Part shown: positions 51,364-62,869 of the stretch, one piece after another
How positions within the stretch are numbered: the first letter of the stretch is position 1
How the letters are laid out: every line of letters begins with the position of its first letter
Source of the DNA: Tritrichomonas musculus
Lineage: Eukaryota; Parabasalia; Tritrichomonadida; Tritrichomonadidae
Direction of reading: 5' to 3'
NCBI GenBank assembly: GCA_039105265.1
Contig: JAPFFF010000050.1
Span: forward strand, 124,001-188,000
DNA length: 64,000 nucleotides
The notes under the pieces: model-generated
The model's database searches: none
Seen by the model: the letters and a program-made list of their open reading frames with translations, nothing else
What the model was told of the DNA's origin: nothing
Translations under genes and position numbers: made by a program

Positions 51364-52743
51364 TTAAAATGATGTAACTTTTACTTCAGGAGGAATTTGT
51401 AATTCCGAAACATTTTTAATAGACGATGGAATGCGAATCTCGGTCAACGAAGTGCAATTGAAGAAAGCACCTCTGCCGATTTTTTTCACCGAAGATGGGA
51501 TTGAAATTTTAGCAATTGAATAACATTCAGAAAAAGCATAATCTTTAATACTTAACACAGATGATGGAATCTTTATTTCAACAAGACTTTTGCATTGACT
51601 GAAAGCATAGCTACCAATTTGAGTGACTTTTGAAGGAATTTCGATTTTCTTCAAAGAACTGCATCTGCTAAACAAGGTAGAATTAATGATAGATAAGGAA
51701 GGAGGCAATTGGATATTTACGAGATTGGAACAATGATCAAAAACACCTTTTCCAAATGAAATAAATGAAGAAAGAAATTTTATTTCACGAATTTTTTCAC
51801 AACTACAGAAGCAGTAATCTCCAATTACTAGCACAGAAGAAGGAATAGAAATAGTCTCAAATAACTCACATTGGCTAAATGCACAAGGTCCAATATTTTT
51901 AACTGATTTAGGAATTACAACATTTTTCAATTTTTTACAACAAGAAAATGTTTTTGATTCAATAAAAGACAATTTTTCAGGAATCTGAAATTCAGTCATT
52001 GAAACACAACCATCAAAACAGCTTGATCCAATTCTTGTTATTGTTGAAGGAATATTTAATTTTTGGATCATTACACATTCAAAAAATGCATAATCTTCAA
52101 TTGTTTCAATCGATGAAGGTATTTTAACGGTCTCCAAAGATTGGCACGATTTAAAAATACCTTTTGAAATTGACTTGATTGATGATTTGAATTCAAATGA
52201 TTTCAATGAGGTACATAATTCAAAAGAATAATCACCAATCATTGTAACTGATGCTGGAATTAAAATTTCAGACAATTTTGTGCATTTTTTAAAGACTTCA
52301 TTTTTAATTGTCGAAACTGAAGAAGGAATTTCAATTTCAGTCAATTTTGAACATCCCATAAATAAACCATCTTCAATTTCTTTAATTGATGATGGTATTG
52401 TAATTTTCTTTAATGATTCACATCCACTAAAGCATAGCTTTCCAATCGTTTTAACTGACAATGGAAATGCACCATCGCCAATTTTGGTCACAGATGATGA
52501 AATTGTTATTGTACTAAGAAATTTACAATCAGCAAATGCATATGCTCCAATTGATTTAACTGAATTAGTAATGTTGATTTCTTTTAATGCTGTACACTTC
52601 ATAAATGCTTTGTTTCCAATGTATTTCATGTTTGGTGTGATGGTGATATTTTTCAATGATCTGCATCCATTAAAAATATCATCACTTAGCTCAAATCCTG
52701 GACTACTTAATAAAAGTTGAAAAATTTCTTCGTTCTTCTTCAT
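51364..52743 (-). pseudogene. BspA LRR part of a broken ankyrin-BspA gene
   Basis: A 459-aa open frame of about eighteen BspA repeats (KITIPSSIKEIEDGLFMGCSKL). There is no signal peptide or TM segment. The first residues (MKKNEEIFQLLLSSPGFEL) and the codons just upstream without a start (NKTPINLAL) together form an ankyrin repeat, so the frame continues an ankyrin protein. Ankyrin pieces lie upstream on the same strand at 53019-53115 and 53377-54498. I infer that one ankyrin-BspA fusion gene has been broken and partly replaced by AT-rich DNA. Within the LRRs, GDGAFPLSVKTIG lacks about one half-repeat. The ATG at 52743 could still serve a shortened protein, so this part might be expressed. Confidence 0.72.
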
Positions 52744-53018
52744 CAATGCTAGATTAATTGGTGTTTTATTAATAAAAAAAATTATGTAAAAATTACATTG
52801 ACTTGATTAAAAACTTTGTAATTAAAAATATCTTTATTTAAAAAAATGATTTGTAATATTATTAAATTTTTTTCAAGTATGAAACGACATTTAAAATGAT
52901 TTGAAACTCTATAAACTAAAGTATTTTTTTAAAAACTGAATTTAAATAATTTAAGGTGAAATTTGATGAAAAAAATCACATTTTTGAAATTACATAATTA
53001 AAAGTTTTTTGATCTTAA
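52744..53018. other. AT-rich sequence separating pieces of the ankyrin-BspA gene
   Basis: Made of loosely periodic TTGAAAT.../ATTAAAAA segments like those at 56990-57360 and 58826-59776. It is not coding beyond the few ankyrin codons that precede 52743. Confidence 0.4.
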
Positions 53019-53115
53019 ATTGCTTTAACTTTAACATCAATATTTGGTAATGATAAAAGAAGCTTTATAATTTGATTATTTGACTTTTCAATAGCTATAA
53101 TTAATGGTGTTCCAT
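53019..53115 (-). pseudogene. Single ankyrin-repeat fragment
   Basis: About 31 codons reading DGTPLIIAIEKSNNQIIKLL then LSLPNIDVKVKAI and a stop. This is one clear ankyrin repeat in the consensus of the neighbouring ankyrin genes. It lies between the two larger pieces of the broken gene on the same strand. Confidence 0.7.
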
Positions 53116-53376
53116 CCAAAAAATAAAAGTAATTTCATTGAAAAAGTGAAATTGTGAAATGTAATAAAAAAAAATGTTTTTTAAATTCTATAAGAAAAAG
53201 TTTAAATTGAAACAAAATCAAAAAAATGATTTTTTTTGGAACACCATTTAAAAAAGTACAAAATAAAAACGTCATTTAAAATTATAATTCAAAACTACAT
53301 TAAAAAAATAATCTGAAACCATATAAAAAAATAAAATCATTCAAAATGCAATTAAATAAATTTTTTTGAAATTGTA

Positions 53377-54498
53377 TTAAATTTTTTTTTTTTGATTTAA
53401 AATGACCATCTTATTTACATCAATCTCTTTTTCTTTCAATAAAAGCTTAACAAAATTGAAGCAATTATATTCGCAGCAGTAAAAGAACACCAAGTTACTA
53501 ACCATGTCATCAGGAAAGACAAGAAAATTGTAATATTTGAAGCTATATTCACAAATCTCGTTATTTTCATTATTGAAATAGTTATTCAAAAAGTAATTTG
53601 AAAGGTTAATATTATGACACTTAACTGACTCGTAAAAGCATTCTTTGTATGACTTGTCTTCAGGAACGACTTCATTTTCTTCTAACAAATGGATGATGTC
53701 AGAGTTATCTGAGTGAATTGCATAAATCCACAATGACGGCTTTAATTTTATATTATTTAACCTTAGGTATTGAAAAATTTGAATGGACCCACAAAAAGTT
53801 GCATATTCAATTAATGAAAGGTCTTTTCCATTCAATAATGGATTGCTTTCAAATGATGAAAATGGAATATTAGAATCAAGGTTCAAATTACTTTGAGTAA
53901 CGTAACTGACAAAGTCCTCAATTTCATCTTTTCGAATGACTTGTGCAATAAATGTGTCATTTTCCCCAATTCTTCGTTTTTCATCAAATACATTTGGAGG
54001 ATTTCCTTTTACTTCGGGAACATTTCTTTCTATTTGCTCTATTCGCCATTCTTCTAGCTTCCCTCTGATTTCGGGTAAAAAGAACGATAAAAAATTGTAG
54101 TTTTTGAAATTGGCTGCAAAATTATTCATGATAAACGATTTTTCGGTAAATTCATCAATGGAAATAATATTCGACTCAATAAAAAAAAGTAACATTTGCT
54201 TACTATTTTGGAAAATATCGTATATTTCGGAAGCTGACATGATTTTTTTGATATCTTTAATTAATAATAATATGATTTTTTCTATTCTTTTGAAAAAATC
54301 AGATGAACGGTGGTGACCTTGAATAATTGAAGATAGCATAAGAACAGTTTCTTTGAGTTCACTTGGATTTTGATTAAATTTAATTTCTTTGAATAATTTA
54401 TTTAATAGGGCCAATGAAAGTTCACTCTCATTATCAATGTAGTCAAGAATATTGGATTGGATTTCCCTCTTTTGATTTAAATACCCCAGTGTATCCAT
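53377..54498 (-). pseudogene. N-terminal part of a trichomonad ankyrin protein
   Basis: A 373-aa frame. Residues 1-195 match the helical N-terminal region of the intact gene at 24213-26705 (SELSLALLNKLFKEIKFNQN, HRSSDFFKRIEKIILLLIKD, SFFLPEIRGKLEEW). Residues 200-365 contain the first ankyrin-like units (SLIEYATFCGSIQIFQYLRL, IIHLLEENEVVPEDKSYKEC). The frame runs out after KEIDVNKMVI in a poly-A/T tract, where many further repeats would be expected. It is probably the 5' part of the broken ankyrin-BspA gene; a short expressed protein cannot be excluded. The ATG at 54498 matches the start of the paralogue. Confidence 0.75.
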
Positions 54499-54806
54499 TT
54501 TAATAGGGCAAACTATATATAAGATTTCAATTCAAATTTAAAAACCATTGAAAAAGTGGAATGTCAAAATCTTATAACGCAATATAAAAACTAGTATTTT
54601 AAATAAAATTCAATTCATAATAAAATTCATGTTATACTGCTGCACTTTTGCAATTAAGTGTTTCATATTTTCATAATTTTATCAAATAATGCGATGAGAT
54701 TAAAATGTATTTCCTCAAATTTTTGGACAAGTTTGAATAATAATTATTATCCATTTGAGTACTGCATAAGCAATTATATTTATCAATATATATATATCAG
54801 TTTTAT

Positions 54807-55287
54807 ATGAATAAACTTCTGGTATTTTTTCTCTATTTATTTCTTGTTTATGGATGGGCACCTTCGAAATACTTTCGAGAACTAATTTGAAGAAAGGAAC
54901 ATTGGATGAAGAAAATAAATTTGAATACGGAGATTGATATGATTATTTTACAACCGATTTACTATTCAATTACGAAAATAAAGAGGATGATTTGAATGAC
55001 TATTTGGTTGAAGATTGGGATTATTGAAACAAGCAAAAGATAAAAATAAAGACATCAAAGAAGATGAAAACTCACAAACAGTGAAAGATTTGCATGAAGA
55101 AACTGACAGAAGTAAAGATATTGAAGAAGAAAAAAATTCAATCAAAGTTCATCAACCAAATCATCAAAACAATTCACCACGAAAAAACCAATATTTAATT
55201 AATAATAATAAGTCACCGAAGCAATTTAAAATTTATTATATTATAAAGCATATCAAAAAAATGTTACTTTTGACGTTAGAATTATGA
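54807..55287 (+). pseudogene. Relic of a secreted acidic protein
   Basis: Starts with a convincing signal peptide (MNKLLVFFLYLFLVYGW) preceded by ATCAGTTTTAT, an initiator-like context. It then shows acidic, low-complexity coding (DEENKFEYGD, NYENKEDDLNDYLVEDWDY, KDIKEDENSQTVKDLHEE), interrupted by stops and a change of frame. The last open piece is 55015-55287. I do not recognise the family. Confidence 0.4.
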
Positions 55288-56218
55288 ATTTTATAAAAAC
55301 AATTGATAAAAAAGAATTCTCATAAAGTGACAAAAATATCAAAATAAATACTTTAAAATCAAAATTTTAAAGATATTTTATAAATATTTATTATTATCAG
55401 CTACATTATAAATTATTTTAATCCATTCACCATGCATTCAGATAAATGCAAATTTAATAATTACATGATTGAGTGATATTTTCTCATTTTTTTTAATCTA
55501 TAAATCGAATATCCATTCGATCCATTCTAGAGAAAAAATAATAGTTTATTTGTTGCAATTACTTTTATTATTAATTTGGTTGAAAATGATTTCAATGGTG
55601 TCAGATATTTTTTTGATTGTACAACTTTTGAAATTTTTATTTTCAATGATTATTTAATGTACATATAAATAAAAATATTTTTTTCATATGTTTATATACA
55701 ATTTTTATCTTTTTAACTAGATTAAAATCAATATTTATAAAGTGAATAATGCAATGGCATGTTTAAAATTTATATTCATCAGTAATTTTTTGGATTGTAT
55801 TAGTTTTTTTCCAAAAAATGGCTTATCATATCGAGACAAATATAATGTAATTTTTCTCCAATCATTAAGTTTATTTACTAAAAAAAACATTATGATCAAA
55901 AGAGAAATTGTATATGCATATTATATTCATATTTTTATTTAATGAATTTATTTCTATCCAATAGCAAAATATAAAAATTCCAAATTTCACATTTTTGATG
56001 TAAAAAAAATAATTTCATAATTTTTCAATAGTTTATAACTTTTTATCAAGTCAGCTTTTAATCACTAAAATTTAATATATCATGCATTAGATAATATATT
56101 ACGTATTTATAAAACATACTTGAAATAAAAATAAAATAACTTAGAGTTATACCAAAAATCAAAAACTTTTTCACAACACTATATAACTTAAATCCAAAAT
56201 CCAAAGAAAATTTCCAAA
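55288..56218. other. Intergenic
   Basis: AT-rich, with short Ile/Phe-rich frames (55469-55657, 55742-55942) that look like chance. No repeat or RNA recognised. Confidence 0.4.
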
Positions 56219-56595
56219 ATGAAAATGACATCAAATCAAACATTTGGTAAACAATCAAAAACAAAAAATGATGAAATACCATCAAAATCAAAAAAATATT
56301 ACTCAATCAACAAATTGCAATCTTTTGTTTTCAGGTAATACAATTATTTTATTCAGATTCTTGCTACATTCACACTATCATTCATTTAAATCAATTATTC
56401 TTGATCCAAATGAAATAGTTTCAATTGATGAAAGAATGAATGAACACTTCATGAAAAACTATATAATAATTTTAAAAAAGAAATTGGTGATATTAATCCA
56501 ATAAATATTGAAAATTATGAGAAAATACACAGAATAGGCAAGAATGAAAATAACAAAGGAAAACGAGCATATATCCATTCAATGGTTTATTTTTG
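56219..56595 (+). pseudogene. Coding relic, unidentified
   Basis: Begins MKMTSNQTFGKQSKTKNDEI at 56219. It continues with protein-like segments in changing frames (LDPNEIVSIDERMNEHFMKN; NIENYEKIHRIGKNENNKGK). The spacing suggests one gene with a few breaks. The family is unknown. Confidence 0.35.
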
Positions 56596-57364
56596 ATTTT
56601 CTCAGAAAAAAATCCATTCAATAGTTTACAGTATTCAAAAAAAAAATACATTCTATAGTTTACATTAAGAACTTTTTGAGAATAAAAATCCATTCATTAA
56701 AACTTTTTGAGAATAATCCGAGCTTGATTTTTTTTTTCCATCCAGGATAACGGTTATCCTACCATAAAAACCAAAATGGACAACATTAAAGACAAATTGT
56801 CATTTAATTTAGCTTGCATATTTTTTATAGCATCTGGAATTAGTTATCTCATTTTTTTACCATTTTTTGTTTTATAACTTTTTATTTTAATTTTTATTTT
56901 TTAAATAATAATAATAAAAAAACAAAATAAGAATAAAGATTGCAAAGTAAAACTTTTATTTTTTCAGAAATCAAAAAGTTCTTTAAAAGGGTTTGGTAAA
57001 AAAAAAACTGATGAAATAAATTAAACTTTGTTTGGATTGGCATTAAAAAAATAATATTGAAATCAAACTAATTACAAAATGAAATATCATAAAAAAAAAA
57101 AATTTGTTAAATGTCATAAAAAAAGATTTGCTAAAATTAAATTAAATTTTGATTGAAACTTTACAAAAATTTTCTATAAATGTCATTAAACTTTTTTTTT
57201 TTAAATTATATAAAACAAATTGTTGAAACTAGATAAAAAAATACAAACAAATTTCATGAAATCAAAGATTAAATTTCATAAAATATTTATTGGAATGGCA
57301 TTAAATATACAAAAAAAATTTGATAAAAAAAATTGATCAAATTGAATTAAAAATTTATTATATA
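56596..57364. repeat. AT-rich DNA with degenerate ~25-bp repeats (from about 56990)
   Basis: From about 56990 the sequence is a loose succession of units of the form GAAATT..ATTAAAAAAA, each about 22-30 bp, matching the longer field at 58826-59776. The first 400 bp of this stretch are ordinary AT-rich intergenic DNA. Confidence 0.5.
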
Positions 57365-58823
57365 GTTGGTGGACATAATTCTGTTTTGGAGACATAATTA
57401 TGTTTTCACATCATTTCTATATATTCAAATTGGACTTTTAAAAAAACAATTGTAGAACAATCAATATCATATTGGATACATTCTATTCCCCGATTTTCAT
57501 TCACTTTTATCAAACTAAATTTGATCATAAATATGATATCGAATTTTTAATTTCTGAATATTTTTTTATTATTTGAAAAAAAATTATAATTTACTTTTCA
57601 TCTATAATTAAAATGTATTATTATTATTTATTGAAATAAAATAGATAATTAGAAAAAATGGTTTCATTTTCATTTCACTACTCAAAAAACTCATTTCATG
57701 TCACATTTCATGCTTTTACCATAAAAAAAAGGTTGTTTTAATTTGCTCTAACATAGTTATTATTTTAGAATATAATGTATATATTATATTTTAGAAAAAA
57801 ATTTATTGAAATAATAATTATATAAAAAGAAAAAGTGTTTTCAAAATATGACAAAAATCATTCATACAAAATTACTAATTTTGAAAAATGAGTTTATTTT
57901 ATTTCAAATTAGATGCAGTATTAATCATCTATATGATGTATATAATATATTAAATATAATAATATGGTTGAAAAAGAATCAATCTTGGAAAAATTTCATT
58001 TTTCTTTTTTTCATTCAAAATCATTCATAAATCACTCATGCATAATTGATATGATTTCAGAATTACATTATTTGATAACACATACAATGAAATATATTAT
58101 TAATCCTCTAAAAATCATTGTTGCCTATCAAGATTTCAGGTTTTTCTAAGAAATATACAAATTTCACTTTTTTATTTTTTCTATTATAATAGCATTAAAA
58201 ATAGCAATTAATCAATAAATATTAGGTAAGTATAGAAGAAGTATTAAAATAATGAAAATAATTTCTCAAAGTCTAAAATTGAAAGTCTTTTTAAGTTATT
58301 TCAGAAGTTACTCTTTTTCATTAAGGTAATAGATCTTGAGTAGAACCGCCAATTTTATTCTTTCAATATCATTATACTATATGCATTATATCAAATATTT
58401 AAATAAAAATTTAAAAGTTTTTATTTTTTATTGGAAAAAAACAAAAAAGTGATATGATTTTTAGCTTTATTTTGTGCATCAAAATTTTCTTATATGAAAG
58501 TTTTTAGATATCATTTATCTGACAAAATTATATCATTACTATTTATGAATTAATGATATTATTATTAAATCCCAAGTTTTAATTATTGAGAATAAAATAA
58601 GCATTTTGACTTTTTTTTACATTAATGGCAAAATTTCATATAAATCACAAATATAATAGCTCATTTAATTAAATAATAATGTACATAAAATACATTAATA
58701 AAGTATATAATATTATCAAATTATCTTTAAAAAGTATTGAGAAAAATGTGTTTTATTTTTGTGTACCATTCAAAAAGTTGAGCAAACATGATTATGTCCC
58801 AAAAACATAATTATGTCCACCAA
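57365..58823. mobile_element. TA-flanked inverted-repeat element, 1,459 bp
   Basis: Ends GTTGGTGGACATAATT (57365, inward) and the same sequence inward from 58823. The inverted similarity covers about 40 bp (TTTTGGAGACATAATTATG versus TTTTGGGACATAATCATG). TA flanks both sides (57363-57364 and 58824-58825). The size is near that of an autonomous mariner, but no transposase frame is visible; the only frames (57848-58030, 57964-58149) are about 60 aa. It interrupts the degenerate ~25-bp repeat field, so it is younger than that field. Confidence 0.75.
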
Positions 58824-58825
58824 CT

Positions 58826-59776
58826 ATAAATTAGATAAATCTTTTAAAATTGAAATTGCATTCAAACTATTGTTTTAAATTTCATTGAAATAAAACTAAA
58901 ATTTCATAAAGAAAGAAAATATAAATTCTATTTTTTAAATTAATGTTAAAACTGAATTTAAAAAAAAATTATTATGAAATCATATTCAAAACAATTATTG
59001 AAAATTTGATAAATTTCAATTAATTTGAAATTATATTAAATGATGTCATTTAAAACATAATAAAAATAAAATCTCGTTAAAATGTTATGAAAATATTTAA
59101 TATTAAAATAGTATTTAAATTTTTCATTTAAAACTTTATTAATAATATATTTAATGAAATTTTATTTTAAACGTAAAAACAAATTCTATAAAACAAATTA
59201 AAAAAAATAAAGTGAAAAAAAATTTTGAAACTATATAAAAAATTATTAATTAAACTGGATTAAATATACAATAATAAAATGTAATAAAAATTACAAATAA
59301 AATTAGATTGAAAAAATTGAATAAGAATTGGATTAATTTTTTTAAATGAAATGAAATTAAACAATCACATTAAATGTAATTAAAAAATTTTTTTTTGAAA
59401 TTGGATTAAAAAAATATGTTGAAAATTGAATAAATTATATATATTAGGAATGTAATAAGAAATAATTAATTTATAACGTAATTAGAAAAACAAAATTTTT
59501 GAAATGTAATTAATAAAATTTGTTTGAAATTACATCAAAAAAACTGAGTCTAAATGTCATTTAAACGCATGAATTTGAAATTGGATAAAAAATTAACTGA
59601 AATTGTATTAAAACAATAGAGACGGAATCCAATTAAAATTTAATGAAAATATCATTTGAAAAAACAATTGAAATTTTATTTAAAAAAGATGCTAGTTGAA
59701 ATTAGATTAAAACAATCTAAAAAAAATGCAATTAATCATAAAAATTATAAAATTTCATAAAAAAAGAATAAAAACT
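58826..59776. repeat. Degenerate ~25-bp tandem repeat field
   Basis: A quasi-periodic array, clearest at 59370-59760, where units begin GAAATTGGATTAAA, GAAATGTAATTAAT, GAAATTACATCAAA, GAAATTGTATTAAA, GAAATTAGATTAAA. Unit length varies from 22 to 30 bp, and divergence is high. Similar sequence fills the gaps of the broken ankyrin-BspA gene (52744-53376). Confidence 0.65.
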
Positions 59777-61351
59777 CTATAAAATAAAATAACTGGAATT
59801 ATATAAATATCTTTTGGATTTTGAAATTTCATTTAAAAGTATAAAAGAAATTTCTTTTTTATCAGATAATTTTTGTTCACTTTCAATATGCTTTTGCTGA
59901 TAGAAACTAGCTTTATTTTCTGCATCATTTAAACTTTTAGCAATATCTTTATTTCTTCGCTGAGCTTCTTTGTATTTATCTTCATTTTCCATACATAATT
60001 GTTCCAACAATTTGATTTTTCTTTCAGCATTATTTAACTCGTATTGAAGTTCTTTATTTCTTTGATCAAATTGATGTAATTTTTCATCATCTTCAATACT
60101 TTTACTTTCAAGAAATTGAATTTTGCGTTCAGCTTCTTTTAATTGACCTTCAAGCTCTTTATTTCTAAGTTCAACTTCGTTCAATTTATTTTGTTTTTCA
60201 TTACTAATTTGTTCAAGCATCTGAAGTCTTTCATCTGATTGTTTCAATTTTTCTTGTAGTTGATTATTTTCAAGTTCTATATTATTCAATTTCACTTCAC
60301 TTTCGGCGTTTTTTTGTTCAATCAAATGAATCCTTTCTTCGGAATCTTTTATTATTTTTTTCATTTTTATCGCTTTAGGTGTTTTATTTTCACTGTCAGC
60401 AATCGAATCAAGGTATTCAGCAATTTCACCTTCATCAACCTGTTCTGGTGAATAAGAGAGATCAGATTTAAGTGTTTCAAAAATATATTCAAAAGTTGGA
60501 CGAGCATTTGGATTAGAATCCCAACAACTAATTAATAGATCTTGCATCTTCTTTGGAACATCTCCATTTTCATCAAATGTTGGTCTTTCACCTCCTAGAA
60601 CTTTTGTTAAAAAATTGAAAGATGAAATTTTATTTTTCAATAGTTTGTAAAATGGCTGTTTTCCAGTAACTAATTGATATGCAAGCATTCCAAAAGAATA
60701 AACATCGATAGATTTTTCATAAGGAATATCTCCTTCATTATTAAATACTTCGGGAGCCATGTATAAAGGTGTACCTGCATTTGTTGTCATTGATAAACCA
60801 ACAGTACTAGTGAATTCATCTGGTAAATAACGTGATAAACCAAAATCGCAAATTTTTGGATTGAAATCTGCATCTAATAAAATATTTTCTGGCTTTAAAT
60901 CTCGATGAATTATATCATTGTCATGCAGATATCTCATTCCATCAGCAATTCCGAGGAGACAAATGTATTTTTTGGTAGGGGTCCATTTATGATCAACATT
61001 ACAATTTTGTTCGTCTTTGAGAATAGTGTCTAAATCATGTGGTAAAAATTCTGTAATAATTATTGGCTGGAAATTTAAGCTTTTATCATCAAATGATCGA
61101 AAATTGATTCCATAAAATTTTACAATTGCATGATGTTTAAGTTCTGACATTAACCAAGCTTCACGCATAATTAAAGCTTCTTTGTCACCGTCGTAATCGT
61201 TATTAATTTTTATTATTTTGGCTGCATATAAATTTTTGTTATCACCATTCTTTTTGGCAATATAAACTTGTCCAAAAGATCCACTTCCGAGTATTTTTGA
61301 ATTGTCTAAGATATAATCTTTTACTTTGAAAAAGACATTCTTGAAATCCAT
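59777..61351 (-). CDS. Ser/Thr or tyrosine-like protein kinase with coiled-coil tail
   Basis: A 524-aa protein with a full, apparently active kinase domain. The glycine loop GSGSFGQVY starts near 22, and AAKIIKI holds the ATP lysine. HRDLKPENILL (about 149), ICDFGLSRYL (about 169), GTPLYMAPEVF (about 195) and DVYSFGMLAYQLVTG follow. The domain ends near 300 at NPNARPTFEYIFETL. Residues 320-505 are a strongly heptad-like coiled coil of Glu/Gln/Lys/Asn repeats (ELEGQLKEAERKIQFLE), suitable for dimerisation or scaffolding. The mix of motifs places it in the CMGC/TKL-like pool; I cannot assign a subfamily. I start at 61351 (MDFKNVF); the frame extends two codons further only with a TTG start. The leader TTCCACAAATTGAAA resembles an initiator. 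Confidence 0.94.
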   Translation of the reverse strand: MDFKNVFFKVKDYILDNSKILGSGSFGQVYIAKKNGDNKNLYAAKIIKINNDYDGDKEALIMREAWLMSELKHHAIVKFYGINFRSFDDKSLNFQPIIITEFLPHDLDTILKDEQNCNVDHKWTPTKKYICLLGIADGMRYLHDNDIIHRDLKPENILLDADFNPKICDFGLSRYLPDEFTSTVGLSMTTNAGTPLYMAPEVFNNEGDIPYEKSIDVYSFGMLAYQLVTGKQPFYKLLKNKISSFNFLTKVLGGERPTFDENGDVPKKMQDLLISCWDSNPNARPTFEYIFETLKSDLSYSPEQVDEGEIAEYLDSIADSENKTPKAIKMKKIIKDSEERIHLIEQKNAESEVKLNNIELENNQLQEKLKQSDERLQMLEQISNEKQNKLNEVELRNKELEGQLKEAERKIQFLESKSIEDDEKLHQFDQRNKELQYELNNAERKIKLLEQLCMENEDKYKEAQRRNKDIAKSLNDAENKASFYQQKHIESEQKLSDKKEISFILLNEISKSKRYLYNSSYFIL

Positions 61352-62869
61352 TTTCAATTTGTGGAAATTTATTTATCAGAAAATCAAAAACAATGATAAT
61401 TCAAAATTGCGAAGAGCAATTGGATTAAAGTTTAATATAAACTTTTTGGATAATCATTTGTTTGCCATTATTTTTAAAATATATTCTTTGTTATTACCTT
61501 TTTAAAAAACACAAATTTTAATAACTCAAAACTCTATTGTAAAAAAAAAAAAATTAATAGGTGAAAACTCTATTGTAAAAAAAAAAATTTAATAGGTGAA
61601 AACTCTATTGTAAAAAATTTTGTCAACTTTTTCTCACCTATTCCAAATTTCAGAAATGCTTTGGTGAAAATAGAAACATACTTTTTTCTCTTTTAATAAG
61701 CATTTTTTTTTTTTAATTTATTAACGATCAATTATTAATTGAATTTTTTTCAATGAAAATAAAATTATTTCTGATAAAAATTCGGGGATAAAGCAAAAAC
61801 CCCTATTCAATTTTTTTCCAACTAAACTGCCGTTCAAAAGTCGGCCCACCTTTCAGCTATAATTGGCCTTGGTGGCGGTTATTTTATAACGTATTAATAC
61901 AAAAAAGGGAACTTTTTTATTCAATTTTGGTCTGAGTTTTGAACCAATTCAAATTTATTATTTTCAATATTTTATATTAAAATTGAATTAAAATAAAATT
62001 TTACTAACTAGTTCAAAAAGAGTGTAATTAACAGGCAAAATATATGGATATTCTATTTGAAAATGACGTAAATCAATAAGGGGAGCATTTATTTGAAAAA
62101 ATTTTTCCGAGTTGAGTATGCTTTTGAAATATTTATACTGAATACTGGAAATTCCAAGCAAAAATCATAAAAATCAAAGAAGTATAATGGTGTATGGGCA
62201 AAAATCCAAGTGTAACTTCTAATTGCAAGATTGTTTATCAATAATTATAATTTTTGAACCTTTAATTTGGCACCAAAAGCAATAAAAGACACAGTCGAGT
62301 TAAGTTATTGGCGAAATCTTATGAAAATGTCTGCATACTGAATTGATCCTTGATAAATTAATAAAAAATCAAAAATTTTAAAGATTAATTTGAAAAGAAA
62401 TAATAAAGCTTATTAAAATTGAAATAAATATTTTTTGTCAAATAATTTGAGAGAAAAAAAGCTTGGGCAGGCATTTGAATTTAAGTTTACTCAATTTTTC
62501 ACTTTTTCTAAAGGCGTTTTTGAAAAATATTTTTTTGAACGAAAATAAAAAAATCAAAAAAGCAAGGTTTTTATTTTCGTTCAAAAAAATAAAAATTAGA
62601 ATATTTAAGAGCAAGGCCATTATATCCTCACTCAACTTGTAAAGACTGTATTAATTTTAGAAAAAAAAATCGAAAAAAGGACTAATAATAATTGTGTAGC
62701 TCAATCGTGCTCAACTTCAACGTATTTATTCTTCCAACGAATACAGAATATCAGTAACTACCTTTTTTTACTATCGAAGGTAAAAATAACATCATAAATA
62801 TAAATTATATAACAGAAAAAGAAAATTTTCTCAAAGCAATCAAAGAATATATTTCGTTTGAATGCCATT
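61352..62869. other. Intergenic with short repeats and a strong hairpin
   Basis: About 1.5 kb. A 36-bp unit (GGTGAAAACTCTATTGTAAA plus an A tract and TTAATA) is repeated about 2.5 times at 61534-61620. Positions 62529-62590 form a perfect 23-bp inverted repeat around a 16-base loop. A less AT-rich patch lies near 61790-61900. No gene is supported. Confidence 0.5.

Noticed and set aside
57848-58149. Two overlapping ~60-aa frames within the 1.46-kb TA element
   Set aside because: They lack any DDE-transposase motif and are too short to be meaningful.
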